Shown piece after piece: positions 43,641 to 52,576 of a DNA stretch of 64,000 nucleotides (within the stretch, counting starts at the first letter, position 1; each line of letters opens with the position of its first letter). A program made the position numbers and the translations under genes. Under the pieces are notes generated by a model. That model worked only from the letters and a program-made list of their open reading frames with translations. It was not told the DNA's origin and ran no database searches. Origin of the DNA: Paenibacillus sp. sptzw28 (GTDB lineage Bacteria > Bacillota > Bacilli > Paenibacillales > Paenibacillaceae); assembly GCF_019550795.1 (NCBI RefSeq), contig NZ_CP080545.1, positions 575,001 through 639,000 on the forward strand. Reading direction: 5' to 3'.

Positions 43641-44471
43641 ATGGAACAACCCCATAATCCTTTGCAGGTCAGCGGCCTGCATGTAAAGGTGAAGACGGAG
43701 AAGGGAACGCTTCCCCTTGTCCGTAACATTGATCTTGAGCTTAGACCGGGCCGTATTCTTGGTCTTGTCGGGGAGAGCGGCAGCGGCAAAACGATTACAT
43801 GTCTGTCTATTCTGCAGCTGCTGGATCACAAAAACTCTACCGTCGAGGGCAGCGTCCGGCTGAACGGACGTGAGCTGAACGGGCTTAAACCTAAGGAAAT
43901 GCGGGACATTCGCGGAAAAGAGATCGCCCTGATCATGCAAAATCCGATGAACGCCTTCAGCCCGGTATTTACGATAGGCGATCAATTCATCGAAACGATC
44001 CGCAGTCACACCGCTCTTACCAAAAAACAAGCGGCCGAGCTTGCTGCCGGCGCTTTGCACGATGTTAATCTGCCGAAGCCTCTCGAGCTGATGCGGAGGT
44101 ACCCGTTTCAGCTCAGCGGGGGGATGCTGCAGCGGGTTATGATAGCCGTCTCGATGTGCCTGCGGCCATCCGTTATTATTGCCGATGAGCCGACGACCGC
44201 GCTGGATGCGGTCAACCAGCTGCAGGTGCTCCGTCAGCTCGACCGCCTTCGTTCGGAATACGGCACGTCGATACTGCTTATTTCTCACGATTTGGGCGTT
44301 ATTGCAGAAATGGCCGACGAGGTGGCCGTTATGCAGCATGGACGAATTGTTGAGAAAGCGGACGTATACCGGCTGTTCGATCATCCGAGGCATGAATATA
44401 CGAAGCAGCTGCTTAATGCCAGACCTGTTCTTGACTTGTATGAATCGTCCAAGGAGCCGGTATCCGTATGA
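43641..44471 (+). CDS. cntD: ABC transporter ATP-binding protein, CntD-like
   Basis: A 276-residue OppD/NikD-class ATPase. Walker A is GESGSGKTI, the Q-loop is LIMQNPMNAFSP, the signature LSGGMLQRV, and the Walker B IIADEPTTALD. ATG 43641 is chosen over the long upstream frame because CTGAGG sits 9 bases before it and cntC ends at 43624. The fourth gene of the operon; the MFS gene overlaps its last 4 bp. Confidence 0.87.
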   Translation: MEQPHNPLQVSGLHVKVKTEKGTLPLVRNIDLELRPGRILGLVGESGSGKTITCLSILQLLDHKNSTVEGSVRLNGRELNGLKPKEMRDIRGKEIALIMQNPMNAFSPVFTIGDQFIETIRSHTALTKKQAAELAAGALHDVNLPKPLELMRRYPFQLSGGMLQRVMIAVSMCLRPSVIIADEPTTALDAVNQLQVLRQLDRLRSEYGTSILLISHDLGVIAEMADEVAVMQHGRIVEKADVYRLFDHPRHEYTKQLLNARPVLDLYESSKEPVSV

Positions 44472-45673
44472 ATGTCATGCAGCAGCGGGTGATGGCTTCG
44501 CAGACCCGTCCGTTTGGTCTTAAGGCCATCCAGATCTACCTTGTATCCATTTTATTTTACACGACCAGCCACACCCTGCTGATTCTGCTGCCGCTGAATT
44601 CGCATGCGCTTGGAGCAAGCCCGGCTCAGATCGGTCTGATTATGGGCGCGTATATGTTTACGTCGATGTTTCTACGGCCTATTGCAGGCAATATTGTCGA
44701 TAAATTCGGCACGAAGCGGATATTCGTCGCGGCGCTCATAATGAACGTGGCCGTCTTATCCATGTATCTTATCGCACAGCTGTGGGTTTTCGCCGTGCTC
44801 AGGGTCGTGCAGGGTGTCATACTGTCCTTTGTTTCCATGGTACTGCATCTCATGATCATCGAAGCTTTACCGGAGAAAGCCCGCGGGCAGGGGCTGTCCC
44901 TGTTCTCGCTTTCTTCCATGCTCCCGTACACGTACGGGCCGTTCCTTACGCTTTTCTTTGCAGATAGAGTGCCTATGGCTTATATCTTCACGGCACTCAT
45001 CCCCATTGGCCTCATGACGCTCTTCATCGGATTGAACATCAGGATGCCGCAGCACGAGAAGCAGGGCGCCCAACAAGCGGCGGCTGCTCAACGCAGCGCT
45101 CCTTATCGGGGCTGGAGAGACCGGGAGCTTCTTCTTCCTTCCGTGACCATGCTTCTGGCTTCTGCGGTTATCGGCACGGTCGCGGCCTTTCTACCGCTTT
45201 ATCTTGCGAATCGAGACCTACCTTATGCCGGATTGTATTTCCTTACAGAGACGCTCGTACTCATCACGCTTCGTTTCTTCGGCCGGAAATTCATAAGGAC
45301 AGATGGCCGTTTCCCTGCTTACATGGCAGCCGTTCTTGTATCGCTCATAACGATCGCTTCGGCCTTGATTCGTCACGCCGATTCGCCTGCGGGCTTTGTG
45401 TTTGCAGCCGTCTGCAGCGGAATAGCTTTATCCATGCTGTATCCGGCGCTGCTGACTTACGTTTCCTTCGTCGTTCCCGAGCAGTCGAGAGGCAAGGGGA
45501 TCGGCTGGTTCATTGCTGCCGCCGATTTGGGAACATCCGCCGGCACCTGGGGCTTAAGTCTCGTCGCCAATGCTTATTCGTATGAAACGATGTTTTCCGG
45601 ATGTATCGCCATCGGGGCATCGGCGCTGTTGATGATCCTGCTGTTTTCCAGGAATCGGGAGGTGAGGGGATGA
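44468..45673 (+). CDS. cntE: MFS transporter, CntE-like metallophore exporter
   Basis: A 401-residue 12-helix major facilitator. It has the loop motif GNIVDKFGTKR (helix 2-3) and a second half with the usual repeat. Its presence inside the ABC operon, between two ATPase genes and overlapping both by 4 bp, is the feature that identifies the operon as opine-metallophore type: in Staphylococcus aureus CntE exports staphylopine. The overlaps imply coupled translation and a shared job. An alternative is that it exports another metal chelator or a by-product of import. Confidence 0.75.
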   Translation: MNVMQQRVMASQTRPFGLKAIQIYLVSILFYTTSHTLLILLPLNSHALGASPAQIGLIMGAYMFTSMFLRPIAGNIVDKFGTKRIFVAALIMNVAVLSMYLIAQLWVFAVLRVVQGVILSFVSMVLHLMIIEALPEKARGQGLSLFSLSSMLPYTYGPFLTLFFADRVPMAYIFTALIPIGLMTLFIGLNIRMPQHEKQGAQQAAAAQRSAPYRGWRDRELLLPSVTMLLASAVIGTVAAFLPLYLANRDLPYAGLYFLTETLVLITLRFFGRKFIRTDGRFPAYMAAVLVSLITIASALIRHADSPAGFVFAAVCSGIALSMLYPALLTYVSFVVPEQSRGKGIGWFIAAADLGTSAGTWGLSLVANAYSYETMFSGCIAIGASALLMILLFSRNREVRG

Positions 45674-46491
45674 GTCTTCTGCAGGTGAGGGATGTTTCAC
45701 ATTCCTACGGCGCATTAAATCCGTTTCGGAAAGCCGGGCGGGGCTCAGTGCTTTCAAACGTATCCCTATCCATCGAACAGGGATTGTGTCTGGGGCTTCT
45801 GGGAGCGAGCGGTGCGGGGAAGAGTACGCTGGGCAAAGTGATCCTTGGGCTGGAACAGCCGCGAAGCGGCCGCATACTTTTTCAGGGTCACGACTTATTT
45901 CATACCGACCGGCCGACGGGCAGACGGCTTCGCCGCGATCTGCAAGCGGTGTTTCAGGACTGCTATTCTTCGGTTAATCCGCGGATGACAGCCGAACAAA
46001 TTATCGGGGAGCCGCTGGACAACTATGAGCGGTTGTCTCAGCATGAGCAGAGACGGACCGTAGGAGAGCTGCTGGAGCGGGTCGGACTGCATTCCGACGA
46101 TATGCGCAAGCTCCCCCATGAGTTCAGCGGCGGACAGCTGCAAAGAATCAATATAGCCAGGGCAATTGCGTTAAAGCCGAAGCTTATCGTACTGGATGAA
46201 GCGGTAAGCAGCCTCGACATGGTGAATCAAACGCGCATCCTGGCGCTGCTCGGTGAATTAAAGTCCACGCTCGGCCTCTCTTTCTTGTTCATCACTCACG
46301 ATATTAAAGCAGCCTGCTCCATATCCGATGATTTGGCGGTTATGGATAACGGAGAAGTGGTCGAACGGGGAGACAAAGACCGGCTTGCAGCCTCGACGCA
46401 TCCGGCAGTGAAGAATCTGCTTTCGTCCATGCTTTCGGAGCATCCTCGTAACCGCTCCCTGGGGCGGGACAAAGCGAGGCCTTCGAGGTAA
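45670..46491 (+). CDS. cntF: ABC transporter ATP-binding protein, CntF-like
   Basis: A 273-residue OppF/NikE-class ATPase, the second ATPase of the importer. Walker A is GASGAGKST, the Q-loop is VFQDCYSSVNPRM, the signature FSGGQLQRINIARA, and the Walker B LIVLDEAVSSLD. ATG 45670 overlaps the MFS stop (ATGA) and follows GAGGTGAGGGG. The last gene of the operon; no clear terminator follows before the AraC gene at 46553, which is on the other strand. Confidence 0.87.
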   Translation: MSLLQVRDVSHSYGALNPFRKAGRGSVLSNVSLSIEQGLCLGLLGASGAGKSTLGKVILGLEQPRSGRILFQGHDLFHTDRPTGRRLRRDLQAVFQDCYSSVNPRMTAEQIIGEPLDNYERLSQHEQRRTVGELLERVGLHSDDMRKLPHEFSGGQLQRINIARAIALKPKLIVLDEAVSSLDMVNQTRILALLGELKSTLGLSFLFITHDIKAACSISDDLAVMDNGEVVERGDKDRLAASTHPAVKNLLSSMLSEHPRNRSLGRDKARPSR

Positions 46492-46552
46492 TTTAAGCTG
46501 TGTAGGCCAAAGACATCCGGTGGCGAAGAAATCCGGTCGGATTTGACCGGGG

Positions 46553-47416
46553 TCAGGACGAATACTGCTTGCGGAAGCGCAGCGGAGAGATGCCGGCGTA
46601 CTTCTTGAAGCAGCTTGAGAAATAAGGCGTATGCCGGAACCCCACGGTTTCGGCTATTTGCGCGACCGGCCATTCGGTCTTGATCAGCATCAGCTTCGCT
46701 TGCTCAAGTCTGTATTCGTGCAAATAATCCATAGGTGTGCAGTGGTAAGCCTCTTTCATGCATCTGACGATATAATTGGGGTGAAAATGCAGCGCCTCAG
46801 CAAGCGTCTCGTTCGTCAGATCGGCCTGATAATGCTGTTTGATATAAGCTTCCGTCTTCTCCGCCAGCTTCATGGCAGGAGAAGCGCTCCCCTTCCTTCC
46901 TCCCTCCTCCAGCTTCCGTAGAAGATCCATGAAGAGCTGCTGCTGATTCCAGAACGCGTTTGACCGGTTTTCAGACGACAGATCCATGAACCTTTGCAAT
47001 TGATGCTGAGCCATTGCGGAAGATGGCTGAGCCGTATACTGCGGAATTTGAATGGTATAACGGTTTGCCCAAGGCTGGCCGATTGGAGGAACGGGAGCCG
47101 CGGATTCCTCAGTGACGCTCCAATCGCCGGTGAAATCGAAGTGAATCCAATAAAACACCGTTTCCGCGTCGCAAGGCTTCGTCGCATAGTGAAACCGGTC
47201 GGGCAGGAGAAGCAGCGTCTGGCCCTCCGACAACTCCCACTGCCTGTCCTCTTCCGCGATATAAAGAACCCCCTTTACCATCCATATGAGATCGAAGATG
47301 CCCAAATTTCTGCGGTTAGGGTGCTGCCCTCCCGGCCCAAAGGCAGTCATTCCGACCGCAATGAAATAAGGAACCGGCGGTATTTCCATGCGAATCAGAC
47401 TGCTTGTGCTGCTCAT
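46553..47416 (-). CDS. AraC-family transcriptional regulator
   Basis: A 287-residue AraC/XylS-type regulator. A cupin-like N-terminal arm (residues 20-130, with GQTLLLLPDRFHY) and a C-terminal pair of helix-turn-helices (residues 190-285; LAEALHFHPNYIVRCMKEAY and QIAETVGFRHTPYFSSCFKKYAGISPLRFRK, split here) are visible. It is divergent from the GH127 gene with 128 bp between starts, so it probably activates that gene in response to an arabinose-containing sugar. Confidence 0.87.
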   Translation of the reverse strand: MSSTSSLIRMEIPPVPYFIAVGMTAFGPGGQHPNRRNLGIFDLIWMVKGVLYIAEEDRQWELSEGQTLLLLPDRFHYATKPCDAETVFYWIHFDFTGDWSVTEESAAPVPPIGQPWANRYTIQIPQYTAQPSSAMAQHQLQRFMDLSSENRSNAFWNQQQLFMDLLRKLEEGGRKGSASPAMKLAEKTEAYIKQHYQADLTNETLAEALHFHPNYIVRCMKEAYHCTPMDYLHEYRLEQAKLMLIKTEWPVAQIAETVGFRHTPYFSSCFKKYAGISPLRFRKQYSS

Positions 47417-47544
47417 AGCTTGCGGATCGCCTCCAGTGTTAAAAAGTATAAAAACGGGTTCAGATTATTTATATCTTGATTCTATTTATAAGGATAAACT
47501 GAAATCAAGGAACAATCAAATATTGATGTTTTGGAGGGGAAAAG

Positions 47545-49521
47545 ATGACTCTTTCGACACGTGAGCATCAGAACAGCCGTCAGGTACGCATTCAGGACGG
47601 TTTCTGGAATAAGTATATGGAGCTTGTCCGCAGCACCGTCATTCCTTACCAATGGGATGCGCTGAACGACCGGATCCCGGACGCTGAGCCGAGCCGCGCC
47701 ATTAAGAATTTCCGGATAGCCGCAGGGCTGGAGGAAGGCGAGTTCTGGGGGTTTATTTTTCAAGACAGCGACGTGGCCAAGTGGCTTGAAGCAGTCGGTT
47801 ACTCACTAGCGAACCACCCGGATTCCGAGCTGGAGCAGACTGCGGACGAAGTAATCGATCTTATTGCCAAGGCTCAACATGAAAACGGTTACCTTAATAC
47901 TTATTTTACGATAAAAGAACCGGGCAAAGAGTGGACGAACTTGAATGACGCCCACGAGCTGTACTGCGCCGGTCACATGATGGAGGCCGCAGTCGCTTAT
48001 TACGAATCGACGGGCAAGCGGAAGCTCCTTGACGTGATGTGCAAATTCGCGGATCATATCGATTCCGTGTTCGGCCCTGAACCCGGCAAGCTGAAGGGGT
48101 ATGACGGCCATCAGGAGATCGAGCTGGCGCTTGTCAAGCTCTACCGGGCAACGGGCGAAGAGCGTTATTTGAAGCTGAGCCAATATTTTATTGATGAACG
48201 GGGTGCGAAACCGCACTTTTTGGTAGAGGAATGGGAGAAACGGGGAAGAACGAGCCACTGGGCGAAAGGGCCGTCTCCGTCGCCGGATCTGCAGTACAAT
48301 CAGAGTCACCTGCCGGTACGCGAGCAGTCGGTTGCTGTCGGTCACTCCGTACGTGCGGTTTACATGTATACCGCAATGGCTGATCTCGCGAGGCTCTCGG
48401 GTGATCAAGGACTTCTGGAAGCGTGCCGGCGGTTGTGGGACAACACGACCAAGAAGCAGATGTACATTACCGGCGGCATCGGATCGACGCATCACGGGGA
48501 GGCTTTCTCCTTCGACTACGATCTGCCTAACGATACCATTTACGCGGAGACCTGCGCTTCGATCGGGCTCATATTCTTCGCCAACCGCATGCTGCAGCTC
48601 GAAGCGAAGAGCGAGTATGCCGATGTGCTGGAGAGAGCACTTTACAACAATGTAATCGGCAGCATGTCGCTTGACGGCAAGCAATATTTCTATGTGAATC
48701 CGCTCGAGGTTTGGCCTGAAGCAAGCGAGCGCAATCCGAGCAGACGTCATGTGAAAGCGGTCCGGCAAAAATGGTTCGGCTGCTCCTGCTGCCCGCCGAA
48801 TGTGGCGCGGCTGCTCAGCTCCCTGAACGATTATATCTATACCGTTTCGGCTGACCGCAATACGGTGTATACGCATCTGTTCATCGGCAGCGAAGCGCAG
48901 CTCGAGCTTCAGGGCGGTAAAATAGCATTGAAGCAGCAATCCTCACTCCCGTGGAATAATCATGTGAAGTTCGAGGTTAACCCCGAGACGGACGGAATCT
49001 TCACACTGGCACTGCGGATCCCGGCCTGGTGCGAGGGTAAAGCCGAGATGAAGCTGAACGGTCTGCCATTCGACTATTCGGTTAAAGACGGCTATGCTCT
49101 GATCGAGAGGCAGTGGGCCAAAGGTGACGTTATCGAGTGGAAGCCGGAGCTGCAGACGCAGCTAATTACCGCACGACCCGAAGTCCGCGCCAATGCAGGG
49201 AAAACGGCAATCGTACGCGGTCCGCTTGTGTACTGTTTGGAAGCCGTAGACAATGGCAGCCCGCTTACAGTTGTATCGATCCTGCGGGATACGAAGCTTG
49301 ATGCGAAGTTCGATGACGGGCTGCTCGGCGGAGCCGTTGTCATCGAAGGAGAAGGTCGCGCTGAGGATAGCGCTGTCTGGTCGGGATCCGAAGACCTATA
49401 TCGTCCGCTGGCTTCGGCAGGTAAATCGAAACCGGTTCAATTGAAAGCCGTTCCCTATTACTTATGGGGCAACAGGGAGCAGGGCGAGATGATCGTCTGG
49501 ATCCGCACAGCGAGCGAGTAA
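47545..49521 (+). CDS. GH127 beta-L-arabinofuranosidase
   Basis: A 658-residue glycoside hydrolase family 127 (DUF1680) enzyme. The metal-cysteine nucleophile set is visible in ETCASIGL (Glu and the first Cys, near residue 330) and in GCSCCPPNVAR (near residue 415), as in the HypBA1 enzyme that cleaves beta-L-arabinofuranosides such as those in hydroxyproline-linked plant glycans. No signal peptide is seen, so the substrate would be taken up first. ATG 47545 follows TTGGAGGGGAAAAG. It has its own terminator downstream. Confidence 0.9.
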   Translation: MTLSTREHQNSRQVRIQDGFWNKYMELVRSTVIPYQWDALNDRIPDAEPSRAIKNFRIAAGLEEGEFWGFIFQDSDVAKWLEAVGYSLANHPDSELEQTADEVIDLIAKAQHENGYLNTYFTIKEPGKEWTNLNDAHELYCAGHMMEAAVAYYESTGKRKLLDVMCKFADHIDSVFGPEPGKLKGYDGHQEIELALVKLYRATGEERYLKLSQYFIDERGAKPHFLVEEWEKRGRTSHWAKGPSPSPDLQYNQSHLPVREQSVAVGHSVRAVYMYTAMADLARLSGDQGLLEACRRLWDNTTKKQMYITGGIGSTHHGEAFSFDYDLPNDTIYAETCASIGLIFFANRMLQLEAKSEYADVLERALYNNVIGSMSLDGKQYFYVNPLEVWPEASERNPSRRHVKAVRQKWFGCSCCPPNVARLLSSLNDYIYTVSADRNTVYTHLFIGSEAQLELQGGKIALKQQSSLPWNNHVKFEVNPETDGIFTLALRIPAWCEGKAEMKLNGLPFDYSVKDGYALIERQWAKGDVIEWKPELQTQLITARPEVRANAGKTAIVRGPLVYCLEAVDNGSPLTVVSILRDTKLDAKFDDGLLGGAVVIEGEGRAEDSAVWSGSEDLYRPLASAGKSKPVQLKAVPYYLWGNREQGEMIVWIRTASE

Positions 49522-49543
49522 TATAGGGTAAGTGTATGAAAAG

Positions 49544-49585
49544 AAGCATCCTGAACCGCCTAGGTGGTCTAGGATGCTTTTTTCA
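49544..49585 (+). terminator. Intrinsic terminator of the GH127 gene
   Basis: AAGCATCCT (49544-49552) pairs with AGGATGCTT (49571-49579), with an inner CCGCC-TA-GGTGG stem, followed by TTTTTT. Confidence 0.85.
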
Positions 49586-49648
49586 TAATAATCTAGATTT
49601 TTTCAGGTTCTTTTTCTAATATTTCTCTGCCGCTTCGAGCCGCCGCTC

Positions 49649-50680
49649 TTACACGAAGCTCATCTTCACCGCGCCTATTCCGTTCCGGCAGGAGATATCC
49701 CCCACAGCGCCATTCACCAAGGTCAGCTGGGGCGGAACATGCCCGATGTCCGCATCATAAATAACCGGAAAGCTGAACGAACCGAAGACGGCATTTAGCC
49801 CGTCCTGTAATTCGAAATTTTTATGCGGCGAGTAGCCGGCGGGCCGGCCGAGGATAAGGCCGCTGCAGCTCTCGAACCAACCGCACAGCTTCATCTGCCA
49901 CAGGTGCCGGTAAATATCCGCGGCATTCATCTCGCAGCTTTCCAGATACCAGACGAGCCCCGTCTCGGTGCCATATTCCGCCGCGAAGCGTTCAACCGGA
50001 GCGTAAGGGGTTCCGATCAGAATGGAGATCGTATCCATACATCCCCCGAGAAGCCGGCCGGAGAATGCTGTTTGCCGTTCCCGGTCGTGTTCATGACCTA
50101 GCACTTTCCATTCGGTTTCCGTATCCAGCCGAAACCCAGGCTTCGGAAAGTCCCATTCAGACTGATACTTGAGGGAGGAGAGCTGCTCAATCTCTCCACC
50201 GGCAGCGGTCCCGAGGACATCAAGCCAACGTGTCGTCAGCGCATCCTGACTGCTGCCGATATCGATATAGTTCGGACCGTGAGCCGTGGCATGCCCGGTT
50301 ATGAGCGTATAAGCAAACATAAGGGTGCTGAGATCGGAAAAGCCAAGCAGCCATTTCGGTTGGTGGCGCACCAGCTCTTCCCAATCGAGAAGCGGCAGAA
50401 TATCCATGAGAAACTCACCGCCCCATGGAGGGATAACTGCTCTTACACCGGACTCCAGCATAAACTGCTGGAGCTCCTCCGCTCTTACTGCGGCTGGAGC
50501 GCTGACGCATTTGTCGTTGGTCCATATTGTTCCGCCCTCAGTCACGTTATAACCAAGGCGTTCAACAACTTCTCTTGAGCGGTGCAGCAGGTGGTGAAGA
50601 TGGGGTTCGACACCGCTTGAGGGAGCGGTTACGGCGATTGTGTCCCCTATTCGAAGCGGCTTCGGATAAATGATCGGCAC
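49649..50680 (-). CDS. S66 peptidase (LD-carboxypeptidase/MccF-like)
   Basis: A 343-residue serine peptidase of the S66 family. The start is GTG 50680 after GAGGAGGTGCTGGCT; a GTG at 50689 is less suitable because it would lie in the site. Visible catalytic landmarks: GFSDLSTL near residue 118 with the nucleophile Ser, and the late YLESCEMN and ADIGHVPPQLTL blocks that carry the Glu and His. It could trim peptidoglycan tetrapeptides (LD-carboxypeptidase) or act in microcin-C-type immunity (MccF). The family name is safe; the function is not. Confidence 0.82.
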   Translation of the reverse strand: MPIIYPKPLRIGDTIAVTAPSSGVEPHLHHLLHRSREVVERLGYNVTEGGTIWTNDKCVSAPAAVRAEELQQFMLESGVRAVIPPWGGEFLMDILPLLDWEELVRHQPKWLLGFSDLSTLMFAYTLITGHATAHGPNYIDIGSSQDALTTRWLDVLGTAAGGEIEQLSSLKYQSEWDFPKPGFRLDTETEWKVLGHEHDRERQTAFSGRLLGGCMDTISILIGTPYAPVERFAAEYGTETGLVWYLESCEMNAADIYRHLWQMKLCGWFESCSGLILGRPAGYSPHKNFELQDGLNAVFGSFSFPVIYDADIGHVPPQLTLVNGAVGDISCRNGIGAVKMSFV

Positions 50681-50813
50681 AGCCAGCACCTCCTCTAATT
50701 GTTCAGACTAGTATAAGGGCAGCTGGATTTATCTGTAAAGCAATAATCATCTACTTGCTCCGGAATGGAATCATTTGTACAATCATCCATAACAGGCTGG
50801 GGGCGAGTGACGA

Positions 50814-51479
50814 ATGGACCGTAATTTATCGGAGGAAAAATACAGGGAGCTGCCGGTGTATGGAATTATACTGGCAGGCGGGCAAAGCACTCGGATGGGG
50901 ACGGATAAGGCGCTGCTGGATATCGGCGGCAAACCGCTGCTGCGGCGTCTTGCCGAGCGGATGCTCTCGCTCGGACTGAACAGCGTAACCGTCTCGGTGA
51001 GCGGCAACGAGCAAGAGAAGAAGTACCGGGCTGCTCTGGGAGAGAGTCTTGCAGCGCAGATCCGATTCGTGCAGGATGAATACCCGGGCTGCGGGCCGCT
51101 CGCGGGCCTGCATGCGGGCTTATCCGGGCTGCCGGCGGGCTATGCCTTCGTCATGGCTTGCGATATGCCTGTGTTATCGGAGCCGCTGCTGCGCCGCATG
51201 CTTGAGCGTGCGGCTTTGAAGGAGGTAAACAACAAGCCGGACGTTATTCGTACCGGCGGTCAGCCGTTTCACGCCCTATATCATACACGCACTGCGAGGA
51301 TGCTCCTGGAGCGGCTCAAGTGGAACGATCTGCGTGTCATGGCCATGCTGAGTGAGCTTGAGACTATAATATTGGAGCTTTCCGCCGAAGAAGAGGCGGC
51401 TTTTATAAATTTGAATACGCCTGAGATGTATGAAAAGTTTGTCTCGGGAAGTTCTGAACAACGGAATGAGTTTGATTGA
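50814..51479 (+). CDS. mobA: Molybdenum cofactor guanylyltransferase
   Basis: A 221-residue MobA. The nucleotide-binding motif LAGGQSTRMGTDKALL is at about residues 20-35, and MACDMPVLSEPLL near 110 holds the metal-binding Asp. It transfers GMP to molybdopterin to make the bis-MGD cofactor that nitrate reductases use. The assimilatory nitrate reductase gene lies 1.1 kb downstream on the other strand, which fits its purpose. The other Mo-cofactor genes are not in the window. Confidence 0.9.
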   Translation: MDRNLSEEKYRELPVYGIILAGGQSTRMGTDKALLDIGGKPLLRRLAERMLSLGLNSVTVSVSGNEQEKKYRAALGESLAAQIRFVQDEYPGCGPLAGLHAGLSGLPAGYAFVMACDMPVLSEPLLRRMLERAALKEVNNKPDVIRTGGQPFHALYHTRTARMLLERLKWNDLRVMAMLSELETIILELSAEEEAAFINLNTPEMYEKFVSGSSEQRNEFD

Positions 51480-51614
51480 CTCTGAAAACATTCCCCCGGC
51501 CGAGCCTGATATCTTATAGGTAACAACTATATACAAAATAGACATCATATATTTGTACAATAACTTCGCCGCGGCTTATCATGAAATCAGAACATGGAGA
51601 GCGAGGGATATGTA

Positions 51615-52310
51615 ATGAAAGAAGACGGCAATCGTGAAGTCAAAAGCAAATTCGATGAAATTGCCGGTGTATATGACCGGCAGAGGAGAATGCTGATACC
51701 GCGCTTTGACGATTTATATAATACCCCGACCGACTATGCGCAGGTCAAGGGGAGCGCCCCGAAAATATTGGATCTGGGCGCCGGGACGGGACTCTTCTCA
51801 TCGTTTATGCTGAGCAAATATCCGGACGCCGAGCTTACCCTTATCGATCTCTCCTCCAATATGATGGATATCGCCAGAGCGAGATTCAATCAGTATTCGA
51901 ATGTGAGCTTTATTGTCGCCGATTATTCGAATTACGTCTATCGCGAGAAGTACGATCTTATCATTTCCTCACTCTCGATTCATCATCTTGAGGATTTGGA
52001 GAAGAAGGCGATTTACGAGAAGGCGTTCAAACTGCTGAACGATGGCGGGATGTTCATTAACGCCGATCAAGTGCTCGGCGCTACCCCGCCTGTTCAAAAT
52101 TATTATCAGAGAAAGTGGATCGAAAGCGTGCAGCAAAGCGGTTTGTCCCGGGACGACCTTGAGTTGGCTCTTGAGAGAATGAAGCTGGACAAATATGCAA
52201 CGGTCCGGCAGCAGCTGGAGTGGTTATCGGGCGCCGGGTTTACGGATGTCGATTGTATTTATCAGCATTACAATTTTGCCGTCATGACGGGGCGGGCAAG
52301 CGATTGTTGA
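51615..52310 (+). CDS. Class I SAM-dependent methyltransferase
   Basis: A 231-residue methyltransferase. Motif I is ILDLGAGTGLFSSFML near residue 52, and the following acidic LIDLSSNMMDIAR block is motif II. The N-terminus EIAGVYDRQRRMLIPRFDDLYNTP matches a group of small-molecule methyltransferases. ATG 51615 follows GAGGGA; the frame to 51594 has no site. The substrate is unknown. A strong 19-bp hairpin lies 35 bp downstream. Confidence 0.83.
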   Translation: MKEDGNREVKSKFDEIAGVYDRQRRMLIPRFDDLYNTPTDYAQVKGSAPKILDLGAGTGLFSSFMLSKYPDAELTLIDLSSNMMDIARARFNQYSNVSFIVADYSNYVYREKYDLIISSLSIHHLEDLEKKAIYEKAFKLLNDGGMFINADQVLGATPPVQNYYQRKWIESVQQSGLSRDDLELALERMKLDKYATVRQQLEWLSGAGFTDVDCIYQHYNFAVMTGRASDC

Positions 52311-52345
52311 TGGGGTATGGCAAGTACGCCCACCTGGAAGACTTC

Positions 52346-52397
52346 CGCAAACAACAAAACCGGCCCGCACAACGGCGAGCCGGTTTTGTTGTTTGCG
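52346..52397. terminator. Strong 19-bp hairpin between converging genes
   Basis: A perfect inverted repeat: CGCAAACAACAAAACCGGC (52346-52364) and its reverse complement (52379-52397), with a 14-base loop. The AACAAAAC side becomes a T-rich tract on each strand, so it can act as a bidirectional terminator between the methyltransferase gene and the nitrate reductase gene. Confidence 0.75.
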
Positions 52398-52576
52398 GGC
52401 ACGGGCGGCGCAATTGGAGAGCGGCGGAGTGGTCGGACGCCGTCCTCGTCTTGCCGCGCGCAACGCGCCCGCAATATTCATATTTCCTGAATTTCAGCAA
52501 AACATCGATCGCAGTAAGGGTAGGTTAGCCGCAACCCTTCCGCTTATTTCTCAGAGCTCAATCACGATAGGCATCG
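52398..52576. other. Short unassigned region before nasC stop
   Basis: No gene or regulatory element is recognised. It is GC-rich, and none of its possible frames has a ribosome binding site. Confidence 0.45.

Noticed and set aside
47806..48939. 377-residue antisense frame within the GH127 gene
   Set aside because: Shadow of a clear enzyme gene; no family features.
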